Source: Chloroflexota bacterium
GTDB taxonomy: Bacteria; Chloroflexota; Limnocylindria; Limnocylindrales; CSP1-4
NCBI GenBank assembly: GCA_021790375.1
Contig: JAJYEB010000061.1
Location: 1-9,047, forward strand
Length of the DNA stretch: 9,047 nucleotides
Reading direction: 5' to 3'
The translations under genes and the position numbers were made by a program. This document shows positions 1 to 5,678 of this stretch, in pieces; the first letter of the stretch is position 1, and every line of letters starts with the position of its first letter. The notes beneath the pieces were generated by a model, which saw only the letters and a list, made by a program, of their open reading frames with translations, was not told the origin of the DNA and searched no databases.

Positions 1-228
1 CAGCCGCCCCGCCCGCAACGCGTACTCGACGAACGGGCGGCGATCGCGCGATTCGACCAGCCCCGCGACGCGCAGCCGGGCCAGGTGGTGGACGGTGGTG
101 GCCGGCGTCAGGCCCAGCGCGTCGGCGAGCTCGGCCACCGCCATCGGCCGGGTCGCCAGGAGGCCGACGATGCGCAGCCGCGATGCGTCGGAGAGCGCCT
201 TGAGGGCCTGGAGCAGGTCGGAATCCAT
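1..228 (-). CDS. ArsR-family winged-helix transcriptional regulator (partial, C-terminus off window)
   Basis: The visible 76 residues begin MDSDLLQALKALSDASRLRI and show the ArsR/SmtB N-terminal layout: a helix with the 'LSDASRLRIVGLL' motif, a helix-turn-helix 'VAELADALGLTPATTVHHL', then 'LRVAGLVESRDRRPFVEYAL', the start of the wing. The ATG at 228 is chosen because a GGGGAG Shine-Dalgarno (236-241) lies 7 nt upstream and the ArsR domain begins immediately after it. The coding frame stays open to the window edge, so the end of the protein is missing. Family members are dimeric DNA-binding repressors, often autoregulatory. No cysteine occurs in the visible part, so a classical thiol metal site in the recognition helix is not seen and the ligand is unknown. 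It is divergent from nfo with about 106 bp between them, so it could control that promoter, but nothing proves it. Confidence 0.88.
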   Translation of the reverse strand, partial: MDSDLLQALKALSDASRLRIVGLLATRPMAVAELADALGLTPATTVHHLARLRVAGLVESRDRRPFVEYALRAGRL

Positions 229-235
229 GCGTCAT

Positions 236-241
236 CTCCCC
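236..241 (-). promoter_or_regulatory. Shine-Dalgarno site of the ArsR-family gene
   Basis: On the minus strand GGGGAG is followed by 7 nt and then the ATG at 228. It is one of the clear ribosome-binding sites in the window and decides the start of the regulator. Confidence 0.7.
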
Positions 242-278
242 GCCGGACGGCGGCTGCTTTGACGGTGGTCTAACCGAC

Positions 279-307
279 AGTCTCCCTCTTGATTCGATGG
301 ATGTCAA
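279..307 (-). promoter_or_regulatory. Possible promoter for the ArsR-family gene
   Basis: The minus strand has a perfect TTGACA at 307-302. A 17-nt spacer later there is only a weak -10, GAGACT (284-279; three of six consensus bases). It lies in the divergent intergenic region upstream of the regulator. The -35 match is good and the -10 match is poor, so this is tentative. Confidence 0.25.
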
Positions 308-322
308 ACCCGGACCATCCGC

Positions 323-328
323 TACCAT
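323..328 (+). promoter_or_regulatory. Putative -10 box (TACCAT) placed for a leaderless nfo transcript
   Basis: TACCAT fits the TANNNT pattern, and its last base is 7 nt before the A of the nfo ATG. Transcription would then start at or next to the start codon. No purine-rich Shine-Dalgarno is present between them (CACCCC). No good -35 hexamer is visible 15-18 nt upstream, so the call rests on spacing and on the missing ribosome-binding site. Confidence 0.4.
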
Positions 329-334
329 CACCCC

Positions 335-1411
335 ATGCAGTCCGACCCCCTCGCGGCCCTGGCCGGCCGCCGCGTCGGCGCCCACCTGCCCCTCGCGGGG
401 AGCATGGTCAAGGCGGTCGATCGGGCCCTGGCCATCGGGGCGACCTGCCTGCAGGTCTTCGCCGACAACCCCAGTGCCTGGCGTCGCCGGCCGACGCCGC
501 CCGCGGACCTGCCCGCGTTCCGGGCGCGCCTGCTCGCCGGCGACGTCCTCCCGCTGGCGGTCCACGGCCCCTACCTGCTGAACCTGGCCGCCTCCGACGA
601 GACCATCTGGGGCCGCACCGTCGAGGCGCTGGCCGCGGAACTGCGCATGGCCTCCGTGTACGGCGCCGCCTACCTCAACGTGCACATCGGGTCGCACCGC
701 GGGCACGGCAGCGAGATCGGCGTGGGACGCATTGCCGAAGCGGTGCGGCGCGTGCTGGCCGAGGTCCCACCCGTGACGAGCGACCCGCCTCCCGTCCCGG
801 CCAGGTTCCGGTCCGTGCCGGGCGGCCCGCTGCTGGTGCTCGAGAACTCCGCCGGGGGCGGCGACGGGCTGGGCGGCACGGTCGAGGAACTGGCGGCGAT
901 CCAGGAGGCGATCGGGGATGCCGGCGCGGATACCGCGCGGGTGGCGTTCTGCCTCGACACCGCGCATGCCTGGGGGGCCGGCTACGAGATCTCCCGGCCC
1001 GAGGAGGTGGACCGGCTGCTGGCAGCACTCGACGGCGCCCTCGGCCCGGGACTGATCGTGATGGTCCATCTGAACGACTCGAAGGCCGCGCTCGGCTCCC
1101 ACGTCGACCGCCACGAGCACATCGGCGCGGGCGCGATCGGGGCGGCGGGGCTGCGCGCCATGCTGCTCCACCCGAGCCTCTCGGCCGTCCCGTTCTACCT
1201 CGAGACACCGGGGATGGACGAGGGCTTCGACGCGGTGAACATGGAGCGGGTCCGGACGATCCTGCGGGGCGATCCGCTCCCCGAGCTTCCGCCGGCCCCG
1301 GCCAGGCGTGCCCCTCGAGCGGTGCGTCACCCGGCGACGAAAGTGGTCGCCAAACCTCGGGCTGGCGCGGCTCGTCCCCGGCGCGCGCGCCCGCGTCCTG
1401 CGGCCGACTGA
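335..1411 (+). CDS. nfo: Endonuclease IV (AP endonuclease family 2) with basic C-terminal tail
   Basis: This 358-residue protein is a TIM-barrel apurinic/apyrimidinic endonuclease that cuts 5' of abasic sites in base-excision repair, using three zinc ions. All nine metal ligands of the family can be assigned: H77 (VHGPYLLNLA), H117 (NVHIGSH), E170 (LENSAGGG), D208 and H211 (CLDTAHAWGAGY), H245 (HLNDSK), D258 and H260 (VDRHEHIGAG) and E290 (YLETPG). The N-terminal VGAHLPLAG and LQVFADNP strands are also typical. It is longer than E. coli Nfo (285 residues). The extra length comes from a Pro-rich insertion at about 143-165 and a tail at about 312-358 rich in Arg, Pro and Ala. The ATG sits just before the first strand and has no Shine-Dalgarno. 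The stop is 4 nt before the next start codon, so the two genes are probably co-transcribed and translationally coupled. Confidence 0.95.
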   Translation: MQSDPLAALAGRRVGAHLPLAGSMVKAVDRALAIGATCLQVFADNPSAWRRRPTPPADLPAFRARLLAGDVLPLAVHGPYLLNLAASDETIWGRTVEALAAELRMASVYGAAYLNVHIGSHRGHGSEIGVGRIAEAVRRVLAEVPPVTSDPPPVPARFRSVPGGPLLVLENSAGGGDGLGGTVEELAAIQEAIGDAGADTARVAFCLDTAHAWGAGYEISRPEEVDRLLAALDGALGPGLIVMVHLNDSKAALGSHVDRHEHIGAGAIGAAGLRAMLLHPSLSAVPFYLETPGMDEGFDAVNMERVRTILRGDPLPELPPAPARRAPRAVRHPATKVVAKPRAGAARPRRARPRPAAD

Positions 1412-1415
1412 CACG

Positions 1416-2999
1416 ATGCCGCCGGGGCTGCCACGCGCTCGCGACGGCGCTCGGCCATCGGACCGGCCGTCGCGCGGCGAGGCGCTGACCCTCCTCGCGG
1501 TGGTGGCCCTCGCCGCCGCCACGCGCCTCCCCGGCCTCGCGGCGCGCGGGCAGTGGGATTCCGATCAGGGCGGCCAGATGCTCGTGCTCCGCGCGTTCGT
1601 CCGCGACGGCGTGGTGCCCCTGGTGGGCCCATCGGCCTCGGTGGGGGGCTTCCACCACGGTGCGCTGTACTACTGGTTGCTCGCCCCGGCCGCGGCCCTC
1701 TCCGGCGGTAACGACCCCTACCCGGTCCTCGTGGCCTTCGCGCTCGCCGGGATCGTGGCCGTGGTGGCCGCCTGGTGGGTCGCGCGAGGGATGGCCGGAC
1801 CCGTGGCCGGGCTGATCGCCGCGCTCCTGCTCGCCGTCTCGTCCACGTCGGTCTCCGCCTCCACCTGGCTGTGGAACCCGAACCTGGTGCCGCTGGCGAG
1901 CCTGGTGGCGGTCGGCGCCGCGTGGCGGGCCTGGTCCGGCGCGTCTCCTCGCTGGTGGGCGGTGGCTGCGACGGCGCTCGCGGTGGCAGGCCAGCTCCAC
2001 GTGCTGGCCTGGCTGCTGGCCCTCCCGGTCGCCGGGCTGTACCTGCTCGACCTGCGGCGCACCGTGCCCGGCGCACCCGGGCGCAGACGCCGGGTGCTCG
2101 CCTGGGGCGGCATCGGCCTGGCCGTCGTGGTGGTCCTGTACCTGCCGCTCCTGGTCCACGAGCTGGGCCACGACTTCTCCGAGACCCGGGGCGTGATCGC
2201 GTTCCTGGCCGCCGGCGGGTCCCGCTCGGCGACGCCCTTGGGCACCCGCCTGTTCGTGGTCGCCCTCCGCGTCCTGTCGTGGCCGCTCACAGGCCTCCTC
2301 ACCGCGGCACCGGTGCCCGCGGTGCTGGCGGCCGTCGGCGTCGTCGCCGGGCTGGCCTGGCGCGCCGCGAAGGGCGAGACGGGCGAACGCGCGGCGGCGC
2401 GTTGGCTGCTCGCTGCATTGACGGTGGCGTGCGTGGTCCTCGGCGTCGGCGTGGGCGCCCTGGCCGAGGTGACGCCGCTCCCCGTGGACCAGTACCACGC
2501 GGCCTTCGACCCGCTCGTGGTGGTGGCCGCCGCGATCGTGCTCGCGGGTCTGGTGACGGCCGGCCGAGGCCCTGCGCCGGGGCGCCTTGCCGCCGCCGCT
2601 GGACCCGCGCTCGCGGGTGTGATGGTGGTCGTATTGATCGCGTGGAACGTGTCGAGCTGGCCGCCTGCGGTGTCCCCGGACGGCGGCTGGCCGGCGGCGG
2701 AGGCGGCCGCGACCCGGGTGGAGCGCGACGTCGGGCCCGCCCCGTTCGCGCTCGTCAGCCTGCCCTCATTCAAGCCGCCGGATGCCTACCGGTACCCCCT
2801 CGTGCGCGACGGGAGGGAGCCCGTGCCGGCGTCCGCGGCGCAGGCGGTCGTCGTCCTGTGCGACAACCTCTTCATCACGGCCTGCGCACCCGCCACCGAC
2901 GCCGCCGCGCGCGCGACGCTCGGCGCGGTCCGGGAAGTCGACCAGTTCAGCCCCGCACCGGGACGCCATCTCGCGGTCTACGTGGTGACGGGAGGCTGA
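1416..2999 (+). CDS. GT39/ArnT-like multispanning membrane glycosyltransferase
   Basis: This is a 527-residue integral membrane protein with about ten or more hydrophobic segments: about 22-37, 103-121, 127-142, 157-170, 181-211, 228-246, 277-297, 300-315, 329-350, 365-381 and 392-410. A soluble C-terminal domain follows (about 411-527). The first extracytoplasmic loop carries WDSDQGG (D48, D50), in the position where the GT-C/PMT family has its acidic catalytic motif, followed by HHGALYYWL. Such enzymes transfer sugars from polyprenyl-phosphate donors to lipids, proteins or glycans on the outer face of the membrane; the substrate here cannot be told. I start at the ATG 4 nt after the nfo stop, because the hydrophobic start then has a short basic N-terminus (inside-positive). 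An in-frame upstream start at 1308 would lie inside nfo and add a low-complexity Arg-rich stretch. Family assignment is by architecture and motif, not close identity. Confidence 0.75.
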   Translation: MPPGLPRARDGARPSDRPSRGEALTLLAVVALAAATRLPGLAARGQWDSDQGGQMLVLRAFVRDGVVPLVGPSASVGGFHHGALYYWLLAPAAALSGGNDPYPVLVAFALAGIVAVVAAWWVARGMAGPVAGLIAALLLAVSSTSVSASTWLWNPNLVPLASLVAVGAAWRAWSGASPRWWAVAATALAVAGQLHVLAWLLALPVAGLYLLDLRRTVPGAPGRRRRVLAWGGIGLAVVVVLYLPLLVHELGHDFSETRGVIAFLAAGGSRSATPLGTRLFVVALRVLSWPLTGLLTAAPVPAVLAAVGVVAGLAWRAAKGETGERAAARWLLAALTVACVVLGVGVGALAEVTPLPVDQYHAAFDPLVVVAAAIVLAGLVTAGRGPAPGRLAAAAGPALAGVMVVVLIAWNVSSWPPAVSPDGGWPAAEAAATRVERDVGPAPFALVSLPSFKPPDAYRYPLVRDGREPVPASAAQAVVVLCDNLFITACAPATDAAARATLGAVREVDQFSPAPGRHLAVYVVTGG

Positions 3000-3093
3000 C
3001 GGCCCCGCCCCGCAGGGACGCCAGGCCGCGACCACGTCGATCCCCATGGCGCGCTGACCGACGCTCGACCTATCACGCAACCTTGCAAAGAGG

Positions 3094-3156
3094 GGGTGTC
3101 GAGCGGGGAGTGCGCACGGTACCAACGGGCTATTCCGGTGCGCCGACGCGACACCC
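3094..3156. repeat. 8-bp inverted repeat upstream of the HTH gene
   Basis: GGGTGTCG (3094-3101) and its exact reverse complement CGACACCC (3149-3156) are separated by 47 nt. The right arm ends 11 nt before the ATG of the HTH regulator. Widely spaced arms at this position could be paired operator half-sites for autoregulation. In GC-rich DNA an 8-bp repeat can also arise by chance. Confidence 0.3.
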
Positions 3157-3161
3157 ATGAT
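3156..3161 (+). promoter_or_regulatory. Possible -10 box (CATGAT) 7 nt before the HTH gene start
   Basis: CATGAT matches TATAAT at four of six positions and ends 7 nt before the ATG at 3168, the same geometry as upstream of nfo. No Shine-Dalgarno is present in TCCGGC just before the ATG. A weak -35-like TTCCGG lies 17 nt upstream (3133-3138). This is tentative. Confidence 0.25.
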
Positions 3162-3167
3162 TCCGGC

Positions 3168-3647
3168 ATGAGCGTGCAGGACCCGCGCGGATTCAACGAA
3201 TGGCTCCGCGCCCAGCTCAAGGCCAAGCGGATGTCGCAGCGCCAGCTGGCGCAGCAGGCCGGCGTGGACCATTCCACCATCTCCCGGCTCATCCGCGGCG
3301 ACCGGACTCCCTCGCTGGGGACGGCGACCAAGCTCGCGCGCGGCCTGCGGGAGATCCGCGACGAGTCCGATTCCCCCGCCTACTTCGGGCAGGTCGGGGT
3401 GGTCACCGCGAACCCCACGGCCCGCGTGGAGTACGCGCTGCGCGCCGACGACGTCCTCTCCGAGTCGCACGTCCGCCAGGTCATGGAGTACTACCTGACG
3501 GTCCGGGCCCGGCGGATGACGGGCAACAGCGGCAACGGCAGCGGCAACGACACCACGGTCCGGGCGGCGTCGATCCTGATGCGGCCGGCCGGCCAGAGCG
3601 CCGCCGGCGGGGGATGGAGCGGCCACCGCTCACCCGAGCGCTCCTGA
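3168..3647 (+). CDS. Orphan XRE/Cro-CI-type helix-turn-helix regulator
   Basis: This 159-residue protein has a single HTH_3-type domain at about 8-62. The scaffold is 'FNEWLRAQLKAKRMSQRQLAQQAG' (helices 1-2, in shorter pieces), the recognition helix is around 'DHSTISRLIRGDRTPS' (34-49), and 'ATKLARGL' closes the fold. A second conserved-looking segment, 'EYALRADDVLSES' and 'VRQVMEYYLTVRARR' (88-116), is probably amphipathic helix and may dimerise. It is followed by a Gly/Asn/Ser linker (119-128) and a disordered basic tail. The ATG at 3168 is preferred over an in-frame GTG at 3096, whose extra 24 residues do not look like part of the fold. The gene stands alone between a membrane glycosyltransferase gene and a convergent operon. 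It has no partner such as a toxin, phage gene or peptidase, and its target and ligand are unknown. Confidence 0.85.
   Translation: MSVQDPRGFNEWLRAQLKAKRMSQRQLAQQAGVDHSTISRLIRGDRTPSLGTATKLARGLREIRDESDSPAYFGQVGVVTANPTARVEYALRADDVLSESHVRQVMEYYLTVRARRMTGNSGNGSGNDTTVRAASILMRPAGQSAAGGGWSGHRSPERS
3522..3548 (+). repeat. Short GGCAAC direct repeats encoding a Gly-Asn-Ser linker
   Basis: GGCAAC occurs at 3522-3527, 3531-3536 and 3543-3548, with GGCAGC between the last two. In the HTH protein these encode residues 119-127 (GNSGNGSGN). It looks like a small in-frame tandem expansion making a flexible linker between the helical part and the tail. Confidence 0.7.
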
Positions 3648-3660
3648 CCAGACACGGCGA

Positions 3661-3684
3661 GCCCGGGTTCCTCCTCACCCGGGC
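3661..3684. terminator. Hairpin 1 of the convergent intergenic region
   Basis: A perfect 8-bp stem GCCCGGGT / ACCCGGGC (3661-3668 and 3677-3684) has an 8-nt loop, TCCTCCTC. It starts 13 nt after the stop of the HTH gene. No T-run follows, so it may act as a GC-rich hairpin-only terminator or as 3'-end protection for the rightward transcript. Confidence 0.45.
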
Positions 3685-3697
3685 AAGCGCAATCCTC

Positions 3698-3729
3698 GGA
3701 TGCCGGCCCTCCCGAGCGGGCCGGCATCC
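3698..3729. terminator. Hairpin 2: strong 12-bp stem, likely terminator between converging genes
   Basis: GGATGCCGGCCC (3698-3709) pairs perfectly with GGGCCGGCATCC (3718-3729) around the 8-nt loop TCCCGAGC. On the plus strand it is followed by GGCATTTC, a very short T-run, so it best serves the HTH gene. It lies midway between two converging genes and is the strongest secondary structure I saw in the window. Confidence 0.65.
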
Positions 3730-3746
3730 GGCATTTCGGAGCCGGC

Positions 3747-3784
3747 GCTCGCGCTGCCCTATCGAAGGCAGCGCAGCCGCGAGC
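3747..3784. terminator. Hairpin 3: likely 3' end of the minus-strand operon
   Basis: GCGCTGCC (3751-3758) pairs with GGCAGCGC (3767-3774) around the 8-nt loop CTATCGAA. The stem can extend with GCTC (3747-3750) against GAGC (3781-3784) across a 6-nt bulge. It is the first structure met by RNA polymerase leaving the leftward operon, about 34 nt beyond its last stop codon. No U-tract follows on that strand, so termination would be non-canonical or Rho-assisted. Confidence 0.45.
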
Positions 3785-3817
3785 AGTCCGGTGGATCCGC
3801 GCACCACACGTCCGCGG

Positions 3818-4951
3818 TCAGATCGCCGGACCGCCCCCGCCCGCAGGTGACGGCGCGCCGGCCATCCCGTCGGCGAGCCCGCCCGGCTCGGGCCCCGTCG
3901 AGCGCCCCTTGGTCTTCGGCGACAGGACGTACACGAGGCTGCCCAGCGCGACCACCGAGAGCACGCTGATCGCGCGGTCCACGATCGTGATCGCCAGCGC
4001 CTGGTCGGAGGGCACGTGGTACACCGCCGTGAGCAGGCCCACCACCGCGCCCTCCACGAAGCCCAGACCGGCCGGGGTCAGGGGGATCGCGGTGAGCAGC
4101 GACGCCGCGAAGGCCACGAACGCTGCCCCGCTCATCCCGAGCCGCACGTCGGAGAAGCCGAGGGCCAGCACCACCAGGTACAGGCGCGCGGCCTCGGTGG
4201 CCCAGATGCACACGGTGAGGAAGCCCAGCACGGGGATCTGCCGGCGTCCGATGCCGAAGACCCCCTCCTCGAACCGCTCGTACAGCTCCACCACGCGGGC
4301 CGGGACGGGGAACACGTCCATCAGCCGCCGGCCGAAGTTGCGCAGCGTGAAGAGCCCCAGGGCCAGGAGCACCACCACCCCGAAGCCCAGCCCGAAGATG
4401 ATCTGCACCTCGCGGGGCATGCCGGAGCGGAAGCTCCAGAACCCCGCCGCGAGCCCCAGCAGCACGATCGCGAACAGGTCGAAGATCCGCTCGATGAACA
4501 CCGTGCCGAGGGTGCGGCTGAGGGAGACCGCGAAGTTGAGCCGGAGCAGCCAGGCCCGGTAGATGTCGCCCAGCTTCGCGGGCACCACGCAGTTCACCAG
4601 CCAGCTGATGAAGATGATCTCGGTCGAGTCGCGCGTGGACACCTCGGTCGACGCCGTGCGCAGGATCAGGCGCCAGCGCAGGCCGCGGAGCGGGAAGCCC
4701 GCGTAGTACGCGAGCAGCGCGGCCAGCAGCAGCAGGGGGTTGGCCCCCAGGATCAGGCCGGGCAGCCGGTCGAGCCGGAACCCGGGCAGGCTGACCACCA
4801 GCAGCACCAGCACGAGGATGGGGACGAGGATCGAGACCAGCGTGCGGGGCTGGCGCAGGCGGCGCCCGAGCGAGAGCTGCTCGGCCGAGACCTGGTCGCC
4901 GGCGGCCCGTTCGGACGAGCCCCGGCCGGCCGGGACGTCGGGGACGGTCAC
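3818..4951 (-). CDS. Flippase-like LPG-synthase transmembrane-domain protein (UPF0104/AglD type)
   Basis: This 377-residue membrane protein belongs to the family of the MprF N-terminal (flippase) domain. Hydrophobic segments lie at about 38-55, 66-84, 111-124, 147-171, 183-202, 239-264, 274-292, 296-311 and 326-344. Family signatures include PLRGLRWRLIL (87-97), VPAKLGDIYRAW (123-134), ERIFDLFAIVLL (154-165) and PLTPAGLGFVEG (290-301). There is no C-terminal aminoacyl-tRNA transferase domain, so it should not make lysyl-phosphatidylglycerol itself. Stand-alone members are associated with moving or handling polyprenyl- or phospholipid-linked substrates; the substrate is unknown. Translation starts at GTG 4951 in a GTGA overlap with the stop of the PHP gene, without a Shine-Dalgarno, so coupling is likely. 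The N-terminus (1-35) is polar, and the C-terminus (about 346-377) is a Gly/Pro-rich tail. It is the last gene of the operon. Confidence 0.85.
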   Translation of the reverse strand: MTVPDVPAGRGSSERAAGDQVSAEQLSLGRRLRQPRTLVSILVPILVLVLLVVSLPGFRLDRLPGLILGANPLLLLAALLAYYAGFPLRGLRWRLILRTASTEVSTRDSTEIIFISWLVNCVVPAKLGDIYRAWLLRLNFAVSLSRTLGTVFIERIFDLFAIVLLGLAAGFWSFRSGMPREVQIIFGLGFGVVVLLALGLFTLRNFGRRLMDVFPVPARVVELYERFEEGVFGIGRRQIPVLGFLTVCIWATEAARLYLVVLALGFSDVRLGMSGAAFVAFAASLLTAIPLTPAGLGFVEGAVVGLLTAVYHVPSDQALAITIVDRAISVLSVVALGSLVYVLSPKTKGRSTGPEPGGLADGMAGAPSPAGGGGPAI

Positions 4952-5670
4952 GGGGCCAGCAGGCGGCGGTTGCCGCGCAGGCGCTGGACGGCCTTGGCCA
5001 CCGGCATGAACCCCCGCACGAGGCGCGAGGCGTGCTGCGTGATCAGCGCCTCGCCGTCGATCGAGCGGAGGGCACGGCGCAGCTCCTCGGCAGAGCCGAT
5101 GGGCCCCGGCAGCACGGTGTAGGCGATGCCGACCTCGATGATCGTGTGCGCGTCGGACGAGGCCACGCCGGGCAGCCCGTGGGCCAGCGCGAACCGCGCG
5201 GCCCGTTCGTTGGCATCCCCGAACGCCACCCGGGCGTTGTAGGCCTCCACGTAGTCGACCAGCGGGGCCAGCCGCTCGAGACGCTCCGGGCCGTCCTTCG
5301 CCGCCGAGCCGCGGAAGCGATCGAAGGGGTGCGGGATGCCGGCCAGCCCGCCCTGCGCGTGGATCCGCTCGATGGTCTCCTCGCCCGACAGCCCCGACGG
5401 GATCGCCTGCTCGATCCACAGCGCGATGATGTCGCCGTCGGCCGAGCGGATCTCCTCGCCCACGATCACGGTGAGCCCCTCGGCCGCCCGCTCGCGCGCG
5501 TAGAGCGCCCCATCGACCCGCTCGTGGTCGGTGATCGCGAGGTGCGTGAGGCCGTGGGTGGCCGCCCGGTGCAGCACCTGCAGCGGGTCGCTCAGCGAAT
5601 CGAACGAGCGGTTGGTGTGGCAGTGCAGGTCGACGAAGCAGCGGCCCGCCGACGCCGGGGGGGCGTCCAC
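4948..5670 (-). CDS. PHP-domain metal-dependent phosphoesterase
   Basis: This 240-residue protein has the PHP superfamily motifs in order: FVDLHCHTN (H16, H18), AITDHERVDG (D48, H49), VGEEIRSADGD (E72/E73), GIPHPFDRF (H114), VEAYNAR (E142) and ASSDAH (D173, H175). These form a trinuclear metal site that hydrolyses phosphoesters. The length and layout fit stand-alone cytosolic PHP enzymes of the TrpH/YciV type, such as nucleoside-3',5'-bisphosphate phosphatase, rather than a polymerase proofreading domain. The substrate is not determined. The only plausible start is GTG 5670, 8 nt after the mreB stop, with no strong Shine-Dalgarno; the same frame stays open upstream, but that part is a shadow of mreB. 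Its stop overlaps the GTG of the flippase-like gene by 4 nt. Location between mreB and a membrane transporter-like gene hints at an envelope-linked role, which is inference. Confidence 0.88.
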   Translation of the reverse strand: MDAPPASAGRCFVDLHCHTNRSFDSLSDPLQVLHRAATHGLTHLAITDHERVDGALYARERAAEGLTVIVGEEIRSADGDIIALWIEQAIPSGLSGEETIERIHAQGGLAGIPHPFDRFRGSAAKDGPERLERLAPLVDYVEAYNARVAFGDANERAARFALAHGLPGVASSDAHTIIEVGIAYTVLPGPIGSAEELRRALRSIDGEALITQHASRLVRGFMPVAKAVQRLRGNRRLLAP

Positions 5671-5678
5671 CTGCCCGC

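Noticed and set aside
85..273. Short plus-strand open frame opposite the ArsR-type gene
   Set aside because: It is antisense to a clear winged-helix domain, with Arg/Gly/His-rich sequence and no ribosome-binding site.
675..2498. Long minus-strand open frame (607 codons) opposite nfo and the glycosyltransferase gene
   Set aside because: The translation is low-complexity R/G/P/A/H with no motif, and it overlaps two well-supported plus-strand genes. Long antisense open frames are expected at this GC content.
3000..3093. Search for a terminator, small gene or small RNA after the glycosyltransferase gene
   Set aside because: No stable hairpin with a T-run, no ribosome-binding site with a coding frame and no RNA-gene signature could be seen. 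TTGCAA at 3083-3088 has no matching -10 at 16-18 nt.
1775..3160. Plus-strand open frame overlapping the glycosyltransferase gene in another frame
   Set aside because: It is Arg/Gly-rich with no hydrophobic segments or motifs, while the overlapping frame encodes a coherent membrane protein.
4016..5122. Plus-strand open frame opposite the flippase-like and PHP genes
   Set aside because: The translation is Glu/His/Gln/Arg-rich and without motif; it is the antisense shadow of two motif-bearing genes.
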